From Deltaproteobacteria bacterium (lineage in GTDB: Bacteria > Desulfobacterota > SM23-61), in NCBI GenBank assembly GCA_016875165.1, contig VGSF01000009.1:16068-80067 (forward strand): DNA of 64,000 nt, in the 5' to 3' direction. Shown here piece after piece: positions 7,539 through 16,286 of this stretch. How positions within the stretch are numbered: the first letter of the stretch is position 1; every line of letters begins with the position of its first letter. The translations under genes were made by a program, and so were the position numbers. Under the pieces are notes generated by a model, which did no database searches, was not told the origin of the DNA, and saw only the letters and a program-made list of their open reading frames with translations.

Positions 7539-8393
7539 ATGATGGAACTTCAAGAACACATTCTGGCGCGAGCGAAACCTTATGTAGCTCCCAATAATCA
7601 GACGTTTCGCACCATCTCCTTGCCCGACCGGGATGCCCTTGCCGCAACACTCGGCCTCGCCAAAAGAAACGTGGAAATATCCGCTCTGGAGGCGGGGGTT
7701 GTCCCGCAGCGTTATCTGCGCAATATGGGATCGCTTAAAATATCCGGGCAGCTTAGGCTTCTTAAAGCCAGGGCGCTGCTCATCGGGGCAGGAGGATTAG
7801 GGGGAACCATTGCCCAGCTTTTGGCCAGGATGGGCCTGGGAATCCTAACTATTGCCGACGGAGACTCCTTCAGCGAAGATAACTTGAACCGTCAGGCTTT
7901 TGCTAAGGAATCAAACGTGGGAACAAGCAAAGTCCAGGTAGCCAGGTCCGTAATTCTCTCGATCAACGCCGCCACGGAAGTGGAAATCTATGATGGGTTT
8001 GTGGGGGAAAAAGAATTTCTTTCGCTTTTAAAAGGGGCGGACGCGGCCATTGATGCCCTGGATAATATGCCCACTCGATTCCTTTTGGAAAAAGCTTGCA
8101 AAGAATTGCAGGTCCCCCTGGTTCACGGAGCAGTTGCTGGATTCAGCGGGCAGGTCACAACCACCTACCCCGAAGACGTCGGTTTCCGCGCTTTTTATGG
8201 AGATCCCCAGAGCATACCGGAAAAGGGGATCGAGGTGGAGCTGGGAAATTTAGCCGGGATCGTATCCGCCATAGCTTCCCTGCAGGTCCAGGAGGTGGTA
8301 AAAATCATCACCGGCCTGGGGCGACCGCTCCGTAACCGCCTCCTGTTCCTCGACTCCCTTAACGGCTCAGCCGAGATTATCTCCCTGAAGTAA
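7539..8393 (+). CDS. HesA/MoeB/ThiF-family E1-like adenylating protein
   Basis: A 284-residue protein with a ~75-residue N-terminal extension and then the E1-like Rossmann core: LLIGAGGLGG (residues ~81-90), DGDSFSEDNLNRQ (~106-118) and DALDN (~170). These proteins adenylate the C-terminal glycine of small ubiquitin-like sulfur carriers. The paired CxxC zinc motifs of MoeB/ThiF are absent: the only cysteine in the second half is in KACKEL. A sulfur carrier partner is not encoded nearby. The gene follows the oxidoreductase operon by 65 bases on the same strand, so it may be co-transcribed. A role in molybdopterin/tungstopterin or thiamine supply is speculative. Confidence 0.8.
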   Translation: MMELQEHILARAKPYVAPNNQTFRTISLPDRDALAATLGLAKRNVEISALEAGVVPQRYLRNMGSLKISGQLRLLKARALLIGAGGLGGTIAQLLARMGLGILTIADGDSFSEDNLNRQAFAKESNVGTSKVQVARSVILSINAATEVEIYDGFVGEKEFLSLLKGADAAIDALDNMPTRFLLEKACKELQVPLVHGAVAGFSGQVTTTYPEDVGFRAFYGDPQSIPEKGIEVELGNLAGIVSAIASLQVQEVVKIITGLGRPLRNRLLFLDSLNGSAEIISLK

Positions 8394-8523
8394 CTCAATT
8401 CCTTTTCTTTCCCTTTTTTCATTCACGGATCGGCAACGCTCCTTAAAAAGTAAAGGAGGACGCGATTAATTAAAGCTTGACTCCCCTGCCGTTCCTTTAT
8501 ATTCTCTCCTCTGTTGGTATTTT

Positions 8524-8670
8524 TGATGATCTCGTTAAAAATCCTTTTTGCCCCTTTTTGGTCATTCCCGTGAAAGCGGGAATCCAGTATTTTCAATCAG
8601 TTCTGTCCGCTTCAGGCGGACTGCTTTCGCAGGAGTGACGGGTTTTCCGCCTTTTTACAAAACCATCATT
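8524..8670. repeat. Degenerate copy of the CGTAAAAAGTC-ended palindromic element (GTCATTCC core)
   Basis: Left end TGATGATCTCGTTAAAAATC and right end CTTTTTACAAAACCATCA match the terminal repeats of the family. The inside holds GTCATTCCCG-tgaaag-CGGGAAT and GTCCGCttcaGGCGGAC palindromes. The right end is eroded. It fills most of the 330-base gap before the LOG-family gene. Confidence 0.65.
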
Positions 8671-8723
8671 TTTGAATGAAATGAACGCTTTAACTCGGCG
8701 TGTCATGACCACGGAGGAAATGG

Positions 8724-9695
8724 ATGGACGACAGCAAGTTACCAAATCCGAATTTATTCGACGATCCCCCCCCTCCGCCCAAACTCCGCAGGCAGCCGCT
8801 GCCCTCGAGTTCGCCGAAGCCGCCAGAGGAGGATCCAAACGCCCCGGAAAGGGTGCGCCGGATTATGGCCAGCGTGAGTTACCGCCGGGCGGATTGTGAC
8901 CTGGAATTCCTCCAGCGGGATGAACTCAGGTCTACCCGTTTGCAGCTTGAATTCTTGAAACCCGAACTAATTTTGCTGGAGCATGGAGTTTGTGACACAA
9001 TCGTAGTTTTCGGAGGCACGCGCATCGTTGAGCCGGCTGCGGCCCGGCTCAAAGTAGAACATGCCCGAAAGGCCCTGGAGCAAAATCCCCAAGACCCCAG
9101 CCTTAAAAACCGGTTGACGGTTTGCCAACGGATCCTGGCCAAGAGTCACTACTACGAAGTAGCCAGAGAGTTCGGGCAGATCGTAGGGCGGACCGGGCCA
9201 CAATCATCAGGTTGCCGGCTTATTGTGGTCACGGGGGGCGGGGCGGGACTTATGGAGGCAGCTAACCGCGGCGCTTACGAAGTCGGCGCCAAGTCAGCGG
9301 GCTTGAACATCGTTCTCCCTGATGAGCAGTTCCCGAATCCCTATATCACGCCAGAGCTTTGTTTTCAGTTCCGTTACTTTGGGCTGCGCAAGATGCACTT
9401 CATGATGCGGGCCAAGGCGTTTGTTGCTTTCCCTGGCGGATACGGAACTCTCGATGAGCTGTTTGAAGCGCTCTGCCTGATTCAAACACGCAAAATTAAA
9501 CCTTTGCCGGTGATCCTCGTCGGCGAGCAGTATTGGCGCCGGGTATTTGACGTTGATTTTCTCGCTGCCGAAGGAACCATTGATCCGGAGGATGTTGAAC
9601 TTTTTTGTTTCGCGGAGACTGCTGAACAAATCTGGAAATTTATCTGTGATTGGTACGAAAAAAACGGCGAACGGCTCGTCCCGTTTGAGCCTTGA
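8724..9695 (+). CDS. LOG-family (lysine decarboxylase-like Rossmann) protein
   Basis: A 323-residue protein with a proline-rich N-terminal tail (~45 residues), then a Rossmann domain of the TIGR00730/LOG type: VVFGGTR near residue 92, VVTGGGAGLMEAANRGA near 170 and the hallmark PGGYGTLDELFE near 236. LOG enzymes are phosphoribohydrolases that release the base from nucleoside 5'-monophosphates. The long insertion between the first strand and the GGGxGLM motif (KVEHARKALEQNP region) marks the larger bacterial subgroup, whose substrate is not established. The start ATG 8724 has GGAGGA five bases upstream. Isolated gene, flanked on both sides by palindromic elements. Confidence 0.85.
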   Translation: MDDSKLPNPNLFDDPPPPPKLRRQPLPSSSPKPPEEDPNAPERVRRIMASVSYRRADCDLEFLQRDELRSTRLQLEFLKPELILLEHGVCDTIVVFGGTRIVEPAAARLKVEHARKALEQNPQDPSLKNRLTVCQRILAKSHYYEVAREFGQIVGRTGPQSSGCRLIVVTGGGAGLMEAANRGAYEVGAKSAGLNIVLPDEQFPNPYITPELCFQFRYFGLRKMHFMMRAKAFVAFPGGYGTLDELFEALCLIQTRKIKPLPVILVGEQYWRRVFDVDFLAAEGTIDPEDVELFCFAETAEQIWKFICDWYEKNGERLVPFEP

Positions 9696-9819
9696 ACCCT
9701 GAAAGGGGAAGAAATCATCCCGGAACTTTCAGGCCGGTCGCACCAAAGCAGAAAGCCTTACCCCTCTATTTTACAGCTCGATCCGACAAAGTAAGCACCA
9801 CATATTACCTACCAATTAT

Positions 9820-9955
9820 GATGTTCTCGTAAAAAGTCTGAAAATGCCCTTTTCCGTCATTCCGGCGGAAGCCGGAATCCAGTATTTTCAAATGCTTATA
9901 AATACCCTGGACTCCGGTTTTCACCGGAGTGACGACTTTTTACGAGATGATCAAT
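9820..9955. repeat. CGTAAAAAGTC-ended palindromic element, GTCATTCCGG core
   Basis: Reads GATGTTCTCGTAAAAAGTC, then GTCATTCCGGCGGAAGCCGGAAT, then ACTCCGGTTTTCACCGGAGT and GACGACTTTTTACGAGATGATCAA. The ends form ~20-bp inverted repeats and the core has two nested hairpins. It lies between the LOG gene and tRNA-Leu and is the cleanest small copy of the family. Confidence 0.8.
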
Positions 9956-10020
9956 TATAACCAGGCCCCCAAAAACAGAAACAGGCCCGCAGTAAGTTGA
10001 GGACCTGTTAGCTGTTAGCT

Positions 10021-10107
10021 TGGTGCCGAAGAGGGGACTCGAACCCCTACGTGGCAACCCACACTAAACCCTGAATCTAGCGCGTCTACCAATTCCGCCA
10101 CTTCGGC
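10021..10107 (-). tRNA. tRNA-Leu (anticodon CAG)
   Basis: The minus strand starts GCCGAAG, contains the D-arm GGCGGAATTGGTAGACGC, the anticodon stem-loop CTAGA-TTCAGGG-TTTAG (anticodon CAG, reading CUG), a long variable arm and the T-arm GGGGTTCGAGTCCCC. It ends CTTCGGCACCA with an encoded CCA. The acceptor pairs GCCGAAG/CTTCGGC are perfect. Length is 87 bases including CCA, normal for a class II tRNA. Confidence 0.95.
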
Positions 10108-10440
10108 ATGATGGAGAAAATATTTAATACAAAACTACTGTTAAATCACCCCTTTGTCAAGATTTTTTTCCAAATCACCGAAAATCATACGCCAGAATGA
10201 TTAAGGAGTTTTTTTATGGCCCTTCTTCTTTTTACTTTTTTCGTAACAGTTTAGCCATTTGAAAGGCTGTCAAATCCCCCTTTTTCAAAGGGGGAAAAGG
10301 CTGAATCTTTTATCGAATTCCAATAAAAAACCTCTCCTCCCTTTGCCAGAGCCTGCCTGCGGTAGGCAGGGGAGGGCGGGAGGAATTTCTGGGAAGGCCT
10401 TCTCAAAAAACTAAATTGTTACATTTTTTTGTTTTGCAGG
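10108..10440. other. Intergenic stretch with short hairpins
   Basis: Holds ATCCCCCTTTTTCAAAGGGGGA at about 10275 and CCTGCCTGCGGTAGGCAGG at about 10350, both small palindromes of kinds seen elsewhere in the window. No gene is visible. The ORF track carries the next gene back to a TTG at 10416, which is rejected. Confidence 0.5.
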
Positions 10441-10469
10441 TTGACAGATTTATTCCCTTTGGTTATCAT
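10441..10469 (+). promoter_or_regulatory. Near-consensus sigma70 promoter of the lytic transglycosylase gene
   Basis: TTGACA (10441-10446), a 17-base spacer and TATCAT (10464-10469) give 11 of 12 consensus bases. The predicted start of transcription (~10476) is downstream of the TTG start used in the ORF track, which supports the GTG start at 10494. Confidence 0.7.
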
Positions 10470-10493
10470 ATAGTCCGTTTCGTTAAGTTTGGT

Positions 10494-12107
10494 GTGAAAG
10501 GGTTTCCTCTGAAGAAAGGTTTTCTTTTCCTTATTGTCCTAATATGCCTGTCTGGTTGCGGTGGACTGCCCTTGCGGGTCAGTGAACCTATCGCCAATGC
10601 CCCACTTCCCCAGCCTCAACGGACCTTATTCCAGCCACCTGCTGAGGAGTTTGATATAAACCTCTTAGAAACGCTGTGGAGCGCTCCGGACCCTTCCATC
10701 CCTGACCAGTTCACTTTCCCCACAGATATAGAAGTAGAATCTGTTGTGGCCGCCATCTATCCAGTATTCCAGGATGATCTTGCCTTAACTCTCCCCGTAG
10801 AAAAAACTCCGGCCCAGGAACAGGGGCAAATTTCTCCTTCTACGAATCTTGATACAATAGCTGCGCCCAAGGCAGAGACCTCGTCTTTACCGGAAGAGAA
10901 AATGACGGTCTCTACCGGACCGAAGATCGCCAAGGCCGGGAAAGTTTCTAAGTCCGGCTTCAAACAAGAACATTCGCCGGTCCCAGAAAAACCCACAGAA
11001 GGAATCTTTTCAGAAACCTTTTCTTTTCATCTGCAATCTGATCCCTGGGAAGAAACTTTCCCGTTACCAAATATTCTTGACCGTCTGCCGGAAGACTTCT
11101 TCCTCCAGCCGTCCTCTTTGACGGGAGGGAATATAGAAATGCCAGACAGAACCGCAAATTTTTCGTCGGCCATCTTCCCTTCCCTGTTAAACGATAAAGT
11201 GGAGGAGTTCATCTCCTTCTTCCAGAATAAAGCCGGGACGTTCTTCTCCAAGGCCCTGGCTCGCTCCCAGGTTTACGAAGACCTGATGAAAAAAATCTTC
11301 CGGGAGAAAAACCTGCCTGAAGAGCTCTTCTACTTAGCGCTGATCGAGAGCGGCTACAATCCCCATGCTCTCTCCCGGGCTAAAGCCGGCGGCATCTGGC
11401 AATTTATAAATAAGACGGCCAAGCGCTTTGGACTCAAGGTGGACAAGTGGGTTGACGAACGCCGCGACCCGGAAAAGGCCACTTACGCCGCAGCTGAATA
11501 TCTCAAAACCCTTTACGAAATGTTCAACTGTTGGGATCTGGCCACGGCCAGCTATAACGCCGGTGAAGGAAAGGTCTCGCGGGCCATGAAAAAAGCCAAA
11601 AGTCAGGACTTCTGGGAAATCTCCCAGCACCGCTATCTAAAGCGGGAGACGAAAAGGTACGTTCCTATGTTCCTGGCCGCGGTAACCATCGCCAGGGAGC
11701 CGCATAAATACGGCTTCTCAAACATTTCTTACCATCCTCCTCTGCTTTACGAAAAAGTGTTGGTTCCTCCGGCCACTAATCTGGCCTGGATCGCCAAGGC
11801 TGCCGATACAGACCTTGCCGAGATTCTCGCTCTCAACCCGGCTCTAAAAAGGGGTATAACCCCACCGGATTCTTCCCAGTTTGAAATTAAGCTTCCGCCG
11901 GGAAAGAAGGCGGTTTTCGAGAAAACCCTTTTATCTCCAGGTAAGTCTGCCGCGCTCAAAGGCCAGAAACACCGCGTCAAGCCCGGAGAGACTTTAGCGA
12001 GCATTGCCAAAAGATACCGGGTAACCCTCAAAGACCTCTGCGAGGTAAATTCCGTTTCACCCCAGGCTAAAATTAAACCCGGGATAACGCTTTTGCTCCC
12101 TCCGTAG
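10494..12107 (+). CDS. Lipoprotein lytic transglycosylase with C-terminal LysM domain (MltD-like)
   Basis: From GTG 10494 the protein begins MKGFPLKKGFLFLIVLICLSGC, a lipoprotein signal peptide with lipobox LSGC, so the mature enzyme is lipid-anchored. A ~190-residue low-complexity Pro/Ser/Thr linker follows. The goose-type SLT domain then shows LIESGYNPHALSRAKAGG (catalytic Glu in ESGY), IWQFINKTAKRFGL, and ASYNAGEGKV. A LysM domain (HRVKPGETLASIAKRYRV) ends the protein. It cleaves peptidoglycan to anhydromuropeptides in the periplasm during wall remodelling. The long linker before the SLT domain is unusual compared with E. coli MltD, which has the SLT domain near the N-terminus and two LysM repeats. 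The start is fixed by the promoter at 10441 and the signal peptide. Confidence 0.87.
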   Translation: MKGFPLKKGFLFLIVLICLSGCGGLPLRVSEPIANAPLPQPQRTLFQPPAEEFDINLLETLWSAPDPSIPDQFTFPTDIEVESVVAAIYPVFQDDLALTLPVEKTPAQEQGQISPSTNLDTIAAPKAETSSLPEEKMTVSTGPKIAKAGKVSKSGFKQEHSPVPEKPTEGIFSETFSFHLQSDPWEETFPLPNILDRLPEDFFLQPSSLTGGNIEMPDRTANFSSAIFPSLLNDKVEEFISFFQNKAGTFFSKALARSQVYEDLMKKIFREKNLPEELFYLALIESGYNPHALSRAKAGGIWQFINKTAKRFGLKVDKWVDERRDPEKATYAAAEYLKTLYEMFNCWDLATASYNAGEGKVSRAMKKAKSQDFWEISQHRYLKRETKRYVPMFLAAVTIAREPHKYGFSNISYHPPLLYEKVLVPPATNLAWIAKAADTDLAEILALNPALKRGITPPDSSQFEIKLPPGKKAVFEKTLLSPGKSAALKGQKHRVKPGETLASIAKRYRVTLKDLCEVNSVSPQAKIKPGITLLLPP

Positions 12108-12144
12108 AGACTTTCACAAAAACACTCGAAATCTTCTTTGCCCC

Positions 12145-13512
12145 ATGATCCATCTCGAAGAAGCCATCCATCGAATTCTCGAACAGATTACCTGTTTAGG
12201 ACTGGAGCGTCTTAGCCTCCAGCAAGCTTTAGGTCGGGTTCTGGGGGAAGATATCCCGGCCCCCCGGAACATTCCTCCCTGGGACAACTCGGCTATGGAC
12301 GGATATGCTGTACGGTGGCGGGATCTTCGGGCGGCTTCCCCGGGAAAACCCGTTGTCCTAAAAGTTCTGGCCGACTTGCCGGCCGGGAGGACTTTTAAGG
12401 GGCGCTTGGGGCCAGGAGAAGCTCTGCGCATCATGACGGGCGCTCCCCTGCCCCGCAGCGCGGATACCGTGGTCCAGGTCGAGTCAACAGAGAGATCCGG
12501 CTCCAATGTAAAAATTTTTGCGGGTCCCGGAAAGGGGAAAAATATCCGTCTTGCCGGAGAAGATGTTAAGACCGGTGATTTAGTCCTGGCCAAGGGGACT
12601 GTTTTGCAGCCGGCCCACATTGGCATGCTGGCTTCCTTCCAGCGTTCTGTCGTTTATGTTTACCAGCAACCCCGGGTGGCCATTCTGGCCACCGGCGACG
12701 AACTCCTGGAAATCGACGAGCCCTTAAAAGAGGGGAAAATTGTTAACAGCAACAGCTATACCATAACGGCTCAGGTTGCCGCTTGCGGCGGCCTCCCCAT
12801 CCAGCTGGGCATCGCCAAAGACCGCATGGAAGACCTTTTGTCCAAGATTCAACAGGGATTGGTTGCCGACCTTCTGGTAACGTCCGGGGGTGTGTCAGTA
12901 GGCGATTACGACCTGGTCAAGGAAATGCTTAAAAAATTAGGAAAGATAAATTTTTGGAAAGTGGCCATGCGGCCCGGTCAACCCTTAGCCTTCGGGTTAA
13001 TATCCGGAAAACCCCTGTTCGGCTTGCCGGGAAATCCTGTTTCCTCGATGGTTTCTTTCGAACAATTTGTCCGCCCAGCCATTCTTAAAATGTCCGGCCA
13101 CCAGAACCTCTTCCGTCCCACGCTAAAGGCTTGCCTTAGGGAAGACCTTGAGAAGAAAGCGGGTCTCGTTCATTTCATCCGTTGCCGTTTGTCCCGCGAA
13201 GGGGAAAAAATTTATGCCTCCACCACCGGCGAGCAGGGTTCGGGGATTCTTTCCTCTATGGTCAAAGCCCAGGGGCTCATAGTCCTTCCCCGGGACCTTG
13301 CCCGGGTGCGCGCGGGTGAAGAAGTGCAAATCATCCTTCTTGACCCGATGTTTTTTCACTCTCCTCTCCCTTCTTACCTTTCTCTGCCTGGCGGTAGGCA
13401 AAAAAGAGTTGATCTCTTGGCCGCTTTGGGGTATAAAAGAAGATCGGTTGCTCCTTGCTCTTTTGCCCACGGCGAATTGGCTATCGAACCCAAAAGGAGG
13501 AAAAAGACTTGA
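12145..13512 (+). CDS. moeA: Molybdopterin molybdotransferase MoeA, with C-terminal extension
   Basis: A 455-residue protein with all MoeA landmarks: PPWDNSAMDGYAVR near residue 45, MTGAPLPRSADTVVQVE near 100, TGDELLE near 180, TSGGVSVGDYD near 247, RPGQPLAFG near 280 and GLPGNPVSSMVSFE near 293. It inserts molybdate (or tungstate) into adenylated molybdopterin. The last ~50 residues (after IILLDPM) are basic and lie beyond the usual domain IV end. They include a DNA hairpin TGCCT-GGCGGT-AGGCA, so they may come from a repeat insertion or a lost stop codon. The TGA overlaps the TTG start of rpsF by four bases, so moeA is coupled to the ribosomal protein operon. Confidence 0.92.
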   Translation: MIHLEEAIHRILEQITCLGLERLSLQQALGRVLGEDIPAPRNIPPWDNSAMDGYAVRWRDLRAASPGKPVVLKVLADLPAGRTFKGRLGPGEALRIMTGAPLPRSADTVVQVESTERSGSNVKIFAGPGKGKNIRLAGEDVKTGDLVLAKGTVLQPAHIGMLASFQRSVVYVYQQPRVAILATGDELLEIDEPLKEGKIVNSNSYTITAQVAACGGLPIQLGIAKDRMEDLLSKIQQGLVADLLVTSGGVSVGDYDLVKEMLKKLGKINFWKVAMRPGQPLAFGLISGKPLFGLPGNPVSSMVSFEQFVRPAILKMSGHQNLFRPTLKACLREDLEKKAGLVHFIRCRLSREGEKIYASTTGEQGSGILSSMVKAQGLIVLPRDLARVRAGEEVQIILLDPMFFHSPLPSYLSLPGGRQKRVDLLAALGYKRRSVAPCSFAHGELAIEPKRRKKT

Positions 13513-13940
13513 GACGTTACGAAACCATCTTCATTACCCACCCGGAACTTTCCGAAGAAGGCCTTGCCGAGCTTAAGGAAAAATTGCGTTCCATCATAAA
13601 CGGCTTGAAGGGGGATTTCGTCAAGCTGGAAGATTGGGGCCTGAAGAAGTTGGGCTATGCGATCCGCAAAAACACCCGCGGCCATTATTTCCTGCTTGAC
13701 TATCTTGCTGCCACAGAATTGGTCCGCGAAATTGAAAGAACCCTTCGCCTGAACGATCGGGTCCTCAAATTCCAAACCGTCAGGATCAGCAGCCAGATAT
13801 CCCCCGAAGCTGCCCAGGCCCTAAAAGAAGCGGCCCTGGCTGAAGGGACTATCAAGGCCGCGGAGCGCCCCCCGCTCTCCCAAGAACCCCCGAGGGAAGA
13901 TTCTGAGAAAGAGGTGGCCGAGGAAGGAGAAGAAAAATGA
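13509..13940 (+). CDS. rpsF: 30S ribosomal protein S6
   Basis: The family start (M)[17 protein letters not shown] begins at TTG 13509, eight bases after a strong AAAGGAGG. The longer ORF-track start adds residues unlike S6. Core S6 fold covers residues 2-98 ([20 protein letters not shown], then [15 protein letters not shown]). The last ~40 residues are an acidic tail ([14 protein letters not shown]), as in species with extended S6. S6 binds S18 on the 30S platform, and the S18 gene follows with a four-base ATGA overlap. The TTG start coupled to the moeA stop codon may limit its translation. Confidence 0.95.
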   Translation: MRRYETIFITHPELSEEGLAELKEKLRSIINGLKGDFVKLEDWGLKKLGYAIRKNTRGHYFLLDYLAATELVREIERTLRLNDRVLKFQTVRISSQISPEAAQALKEAALAEGTIKAAERPPLSQEPPREDSEKEVAEEGEEK

Positions 13941-14185
13941 AACCCCAGACAATTAAAAAGAAAAGGCCTTTCCAGCGGCGGAAAGTCTGCGTATTCTGTG
14001 CCGACAGCGGGATGAAGATTGTTTACAAGGACGTTAAAACCCTGAACCACTTCATCTCCGAGCGGGGTAAGATTCTTCCCCGCAGGATATCCGGAAATTG
14101 CGCCAAGCACCAGAGGGATCTTACGGCCGAGATCAAAAAAGCCCGGAACATCGCTCTCATGCCCTTTTCGATCGTTAGCTCGTAA
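13937..14185 (+). CDS. rpsR: 30S ribosomal protein S18
   Basis: An 82-residue basic protein with [10 protein letters not shown] at residues 16-25, [21 protein letters not shown] and the S18 core [18 protein letters not shown]. It sits on the 30S platform beside S6. The start ATG overlaps the rpsF TGA (ATGA), implying translational coupling in the rpsF-rpsR-rplI-dnaB operon. The two N-terminal cysteines (CVFC) are typical of zinc-containing-type S18 variants. Confidence 0.95.
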   Translation: MKPQTIKKKRPFQRRKVCVFCADSGMKIVYKDVKTLNHFISERGKILPRRISGNCAKHQRDLTAEIKKARNIALMPFSIVSS

Positions 14186-14337
14186 AGACCCCGCCTGCGG
14201 CGGATTTCTCTTTCTTGCCTTTGCTCGCCCGTGCTGGGCCTTTTTAAAAACCTTTTCCCGAAATCCTTCGGGACATTCTGATTTAGGAGAAGATGCCGGC
14301 CGCTTCCCCGGGAACGGCTCATTCTCTGGAGGATTTT

Positions 14338-14802
14338 ATGAAAGTCATCCTAATTGAAAACGTCGCTTCTCTGGGAAAGGCTGGAGAGGTCGTTCAGGTC
14401 TCTGTTGGCTATGGGCGAAATTACCTCATACCTAAAAAATTGGCGCTTGAGGCGTCTCCTGCCAATATGCTCCTGCTGGAACGCCAGCGGGAAACTTTTC
14501 TGAAAAAAGCCGGCAAAGAAAAAGGCAAGGCCCAAGATTTAGCTTTGAAGATAGAGTCTTTCTTCTTCACCCTGGCCCGGCCGGCAGGTGAGAGTAATAA
14601 GCTTTTCGGCTCGGTTACAACCATGGATATACAAAAATTATTGAGTGACAATGGGATCGTAGTGGACCGGCGGAAGATTATTTTGGCGAATCCGATCAAG
14701 ACCTTGGGCAGCTTCCTCGTTCCGGTGAAATTGCATCCGGAAGTTACGGCTCACCTTAAAATAGGTGTCGAGCCGGTGGCCGCGGACAAAGCGATTTCTT
14801 AG
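14338..14802 (+). CDS. rplI: 50S ribosomal protein L9
   Basis: From ATG 14338 (GGAGG eight bases upstream) the protein reads MKVILIENVASLGKAGEVVQV, then VGYGRNYLIPKKLA, the canonical L9 N-terminal domain. A charged central helix and the C-terminal domain (LFGSVTTMDIQKLL, LGSFLVPVKLHPEV) follow. 154 residues is normal. The ORF track starts 15 codons too early. The preceding 150-base gap after rpsR contains no gene. Confidence 0.95.
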   Translation: MKVILIENVASLGKAGEVVQVSVGYGRNYLIPKKLALEASPANMLLLERQRETFLKKAGKEKGKAQDLALKIESFFFTLARPAGESNKLFGSVTTMDIQKLLSDNGIVVDRRKIILANPIKTLGSFLVPVKLHPEVTAHLKIGVEPVAADKAIS

Positions 14803-14833
14803 TAAATCTTTAGCCTTTCAGGGGAACAAAAAG

Positions 14834-16180
14834 ATGGACCTTCTGGCCCAACGCCTTCCACCTCAAAGCCTCGAGGCCGAGGTCTCTGTCCTGGGGGGTG
14901 TGTTGCTGGAAAACGAGGCCTTGAATCGCGTTCTGGAGGTCGTCCGCGAGGGTGATTTCTACCGTGAATCCCACCGCAAGATCTTCTCGGCCATGGTGAA
15001 TCTATATGAGCGCAATGAGCCGGCAGACCTGATTACTCTTTCCGAAACCCTGAAAAAAAAGGGGTCCTTAGAAGAAATCGGGGGCCTGGACTACCTGAAT
15101 TTTCTGGCAAACAGCATTCCCACCGCGGCTAATATCGCCTATTACGCTAAAATCATCAAAGAAAAGTCCATTCTCCGCAAGCTCATCAACCGGGCTACGG
15201 AAATTGTCAGTCTAGGTTATTCCAACTCCAGCGACGTGGATGAATTCCTGGACCAGGCTGAGCGTTTGATCTTTGAAATTTCCGAGGACCGGGTCCGCCC
15301 TTCCTTCTATCCCATTAAAGACATCATTAAGTCCAGCTTTAAAACAATCGAAAGGTTATACGAGAAACACCAGCTGATCACTGGAGTTCCTACGGGCTTT
15401 ACCAAATTGGACGAATTGACTTCCGGTCTCCAGCCTTCTGACCTGATCATCGTCGCCGGCCGCCCTTCCATGGGCAAGACGGCCCTCGCCCTTAACATCA
15501 CGCAGCATGCCGCTATCGAAGGGGGAATTCCTTCGGTGATCTTCTCCCTGGAAATGGCCAAAGAACAACTGGCCCTGCGCATGCTTTGCTCCGAAGCCAA
15601 AGTGGATGCTCATCGCCTGCGCGGCGGATTTCTTGGCGAGGCGGACTGGCCCAGGCTCACCCGGGCCGCCGGCAGCCTTTCCGAGGCCCCTATTTTCATT
15701 GATGATACGCCTGGGATTACGGTTCTGGAAATGCGGGCGAAAGCCCGCCGTTTAAAAGCAGAACATAATTTAGGCCTGGTGGTCGTGGATTATATGCAGT
15801 TGATGCGCGGCCGTTCCGATTCTGAGACCAGAGAACAGGAGATTTCCGACATTTCCCGCTCCTTAAAATCTCTGGCCAAGGAACTGTCCCTGCCGGTCAT
15901 CGCTCTTTCTCAACTGAACCGCCGGGTTGAAGACCGCGGCGATAGACGCCCCCAATTAGCCGACCTTAGAGAATCGGGGGCTATTGAGCAGGATGCGGAC
16001 GTAATTATTTTTATCTATCGCGATGAGGTATATAACAAGTCCGATGATAACCCCAAAAGAGGGAAGGCCGAAATAATTATCGGCAAACAAAGGAATGGTC
16101 CAACCGACGTTTTCGAGCTGGCTTTCCTGGATAAATACACCTGTTTTGAAAACCTTTCTCCAATCCAAGAAGACCGATAA
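14834..16180 (+). CDS. dnaB: Replicative DNA helicase DnaB
   Basis: Starts MDLLAQRLPPQSLEAEVSVLGG, matching the DnaB N-terminal domain, with AGGGGAAC as Shine-Dalgarno. The ORF-track start overlaps rplI and is too early. The RecA-like domain shows GRPSMGKTALAL (Walker A, ~residue 207), the Walker B strand VVVDYMQLM and the arginine-rich loop SQLNRRVEDRGDRRPQLADLRESGAIEQDAD. The 448-residue length is normal and no intein is present. It is the hexameric helicase loaded at oriC by DnaA, here encoded directly upstream of dnaA. Confidence 0.95.
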   Translation: MDLLAQRLPPQSLEAEVSVLGGVLLENEALNRVLEVVREGDFYRESHRKIFSAMVNLYERNEPADLITLSETLKKKGSLEEIGGLDYLNFLANSIPTAANIAYYAKIIKEKSILRKLINRATEIVSLGYSNSSDVDEFLDQAERLIFEISEDRVRPSFYPIKDIIKSSFKTIERLYEKHQLITGVPTGFTKLDELTSGLQPSDLIIVAGRPSMGKTALALNITQHAAIEGGIPSVIFSLEMAKEQLALRMLCSEAKVDAHRLRGGFLGEADWPRLTRAAGSLSEAPIFIDDTPGITVLEMRAKARRLKAEHNLGLVVVDYMQLMRGRSDSETREQEISDISRSLKSLAKELSLPVIALSQLNRRVEDRGDRRPQLADLRESGAIEQDADVIIFIYRDEVYNKSDDNPKRGKAEIIIGKQRNGPTDVFELAFLDKYTCFENLSPIQEDR

Positions 16181-16215
16181 CGCGGCCAACTAGTTGTTTT
16201 TATTTGGTTTGTATT

Positions 16216-16247
16216 TTGTTCACAGGTGTTTATAACTTTGTGTATAC
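16216..16247. promoter_or_regulatory. DnaA-box-like sites upstream of dnaA
   Basis: TTGTTCACA (16216-16224, plus strand) and TGTGTATAC (16239-16247, minus-strand GTATACACA) each differ by one base from TTWTNCACA. Their place in the dnaB-dnaA gap suits DnaA autoregulation or part of the origin. Confidence 0.5.
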
Positions 16248-16286
16248 TTTGTTCCTTTGCGGAAAGAATTTGTTGAGGTGTTGCCC

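Noticed and set aside
10416-10493. TTG start for the lytic transglycosylase from the ORF track
   Set aside because: It lies upstream of the TTGACA-17-TATCAT promoter and adds a non-signal leader; GTG 10494 gives a clean lipoprotein signal.
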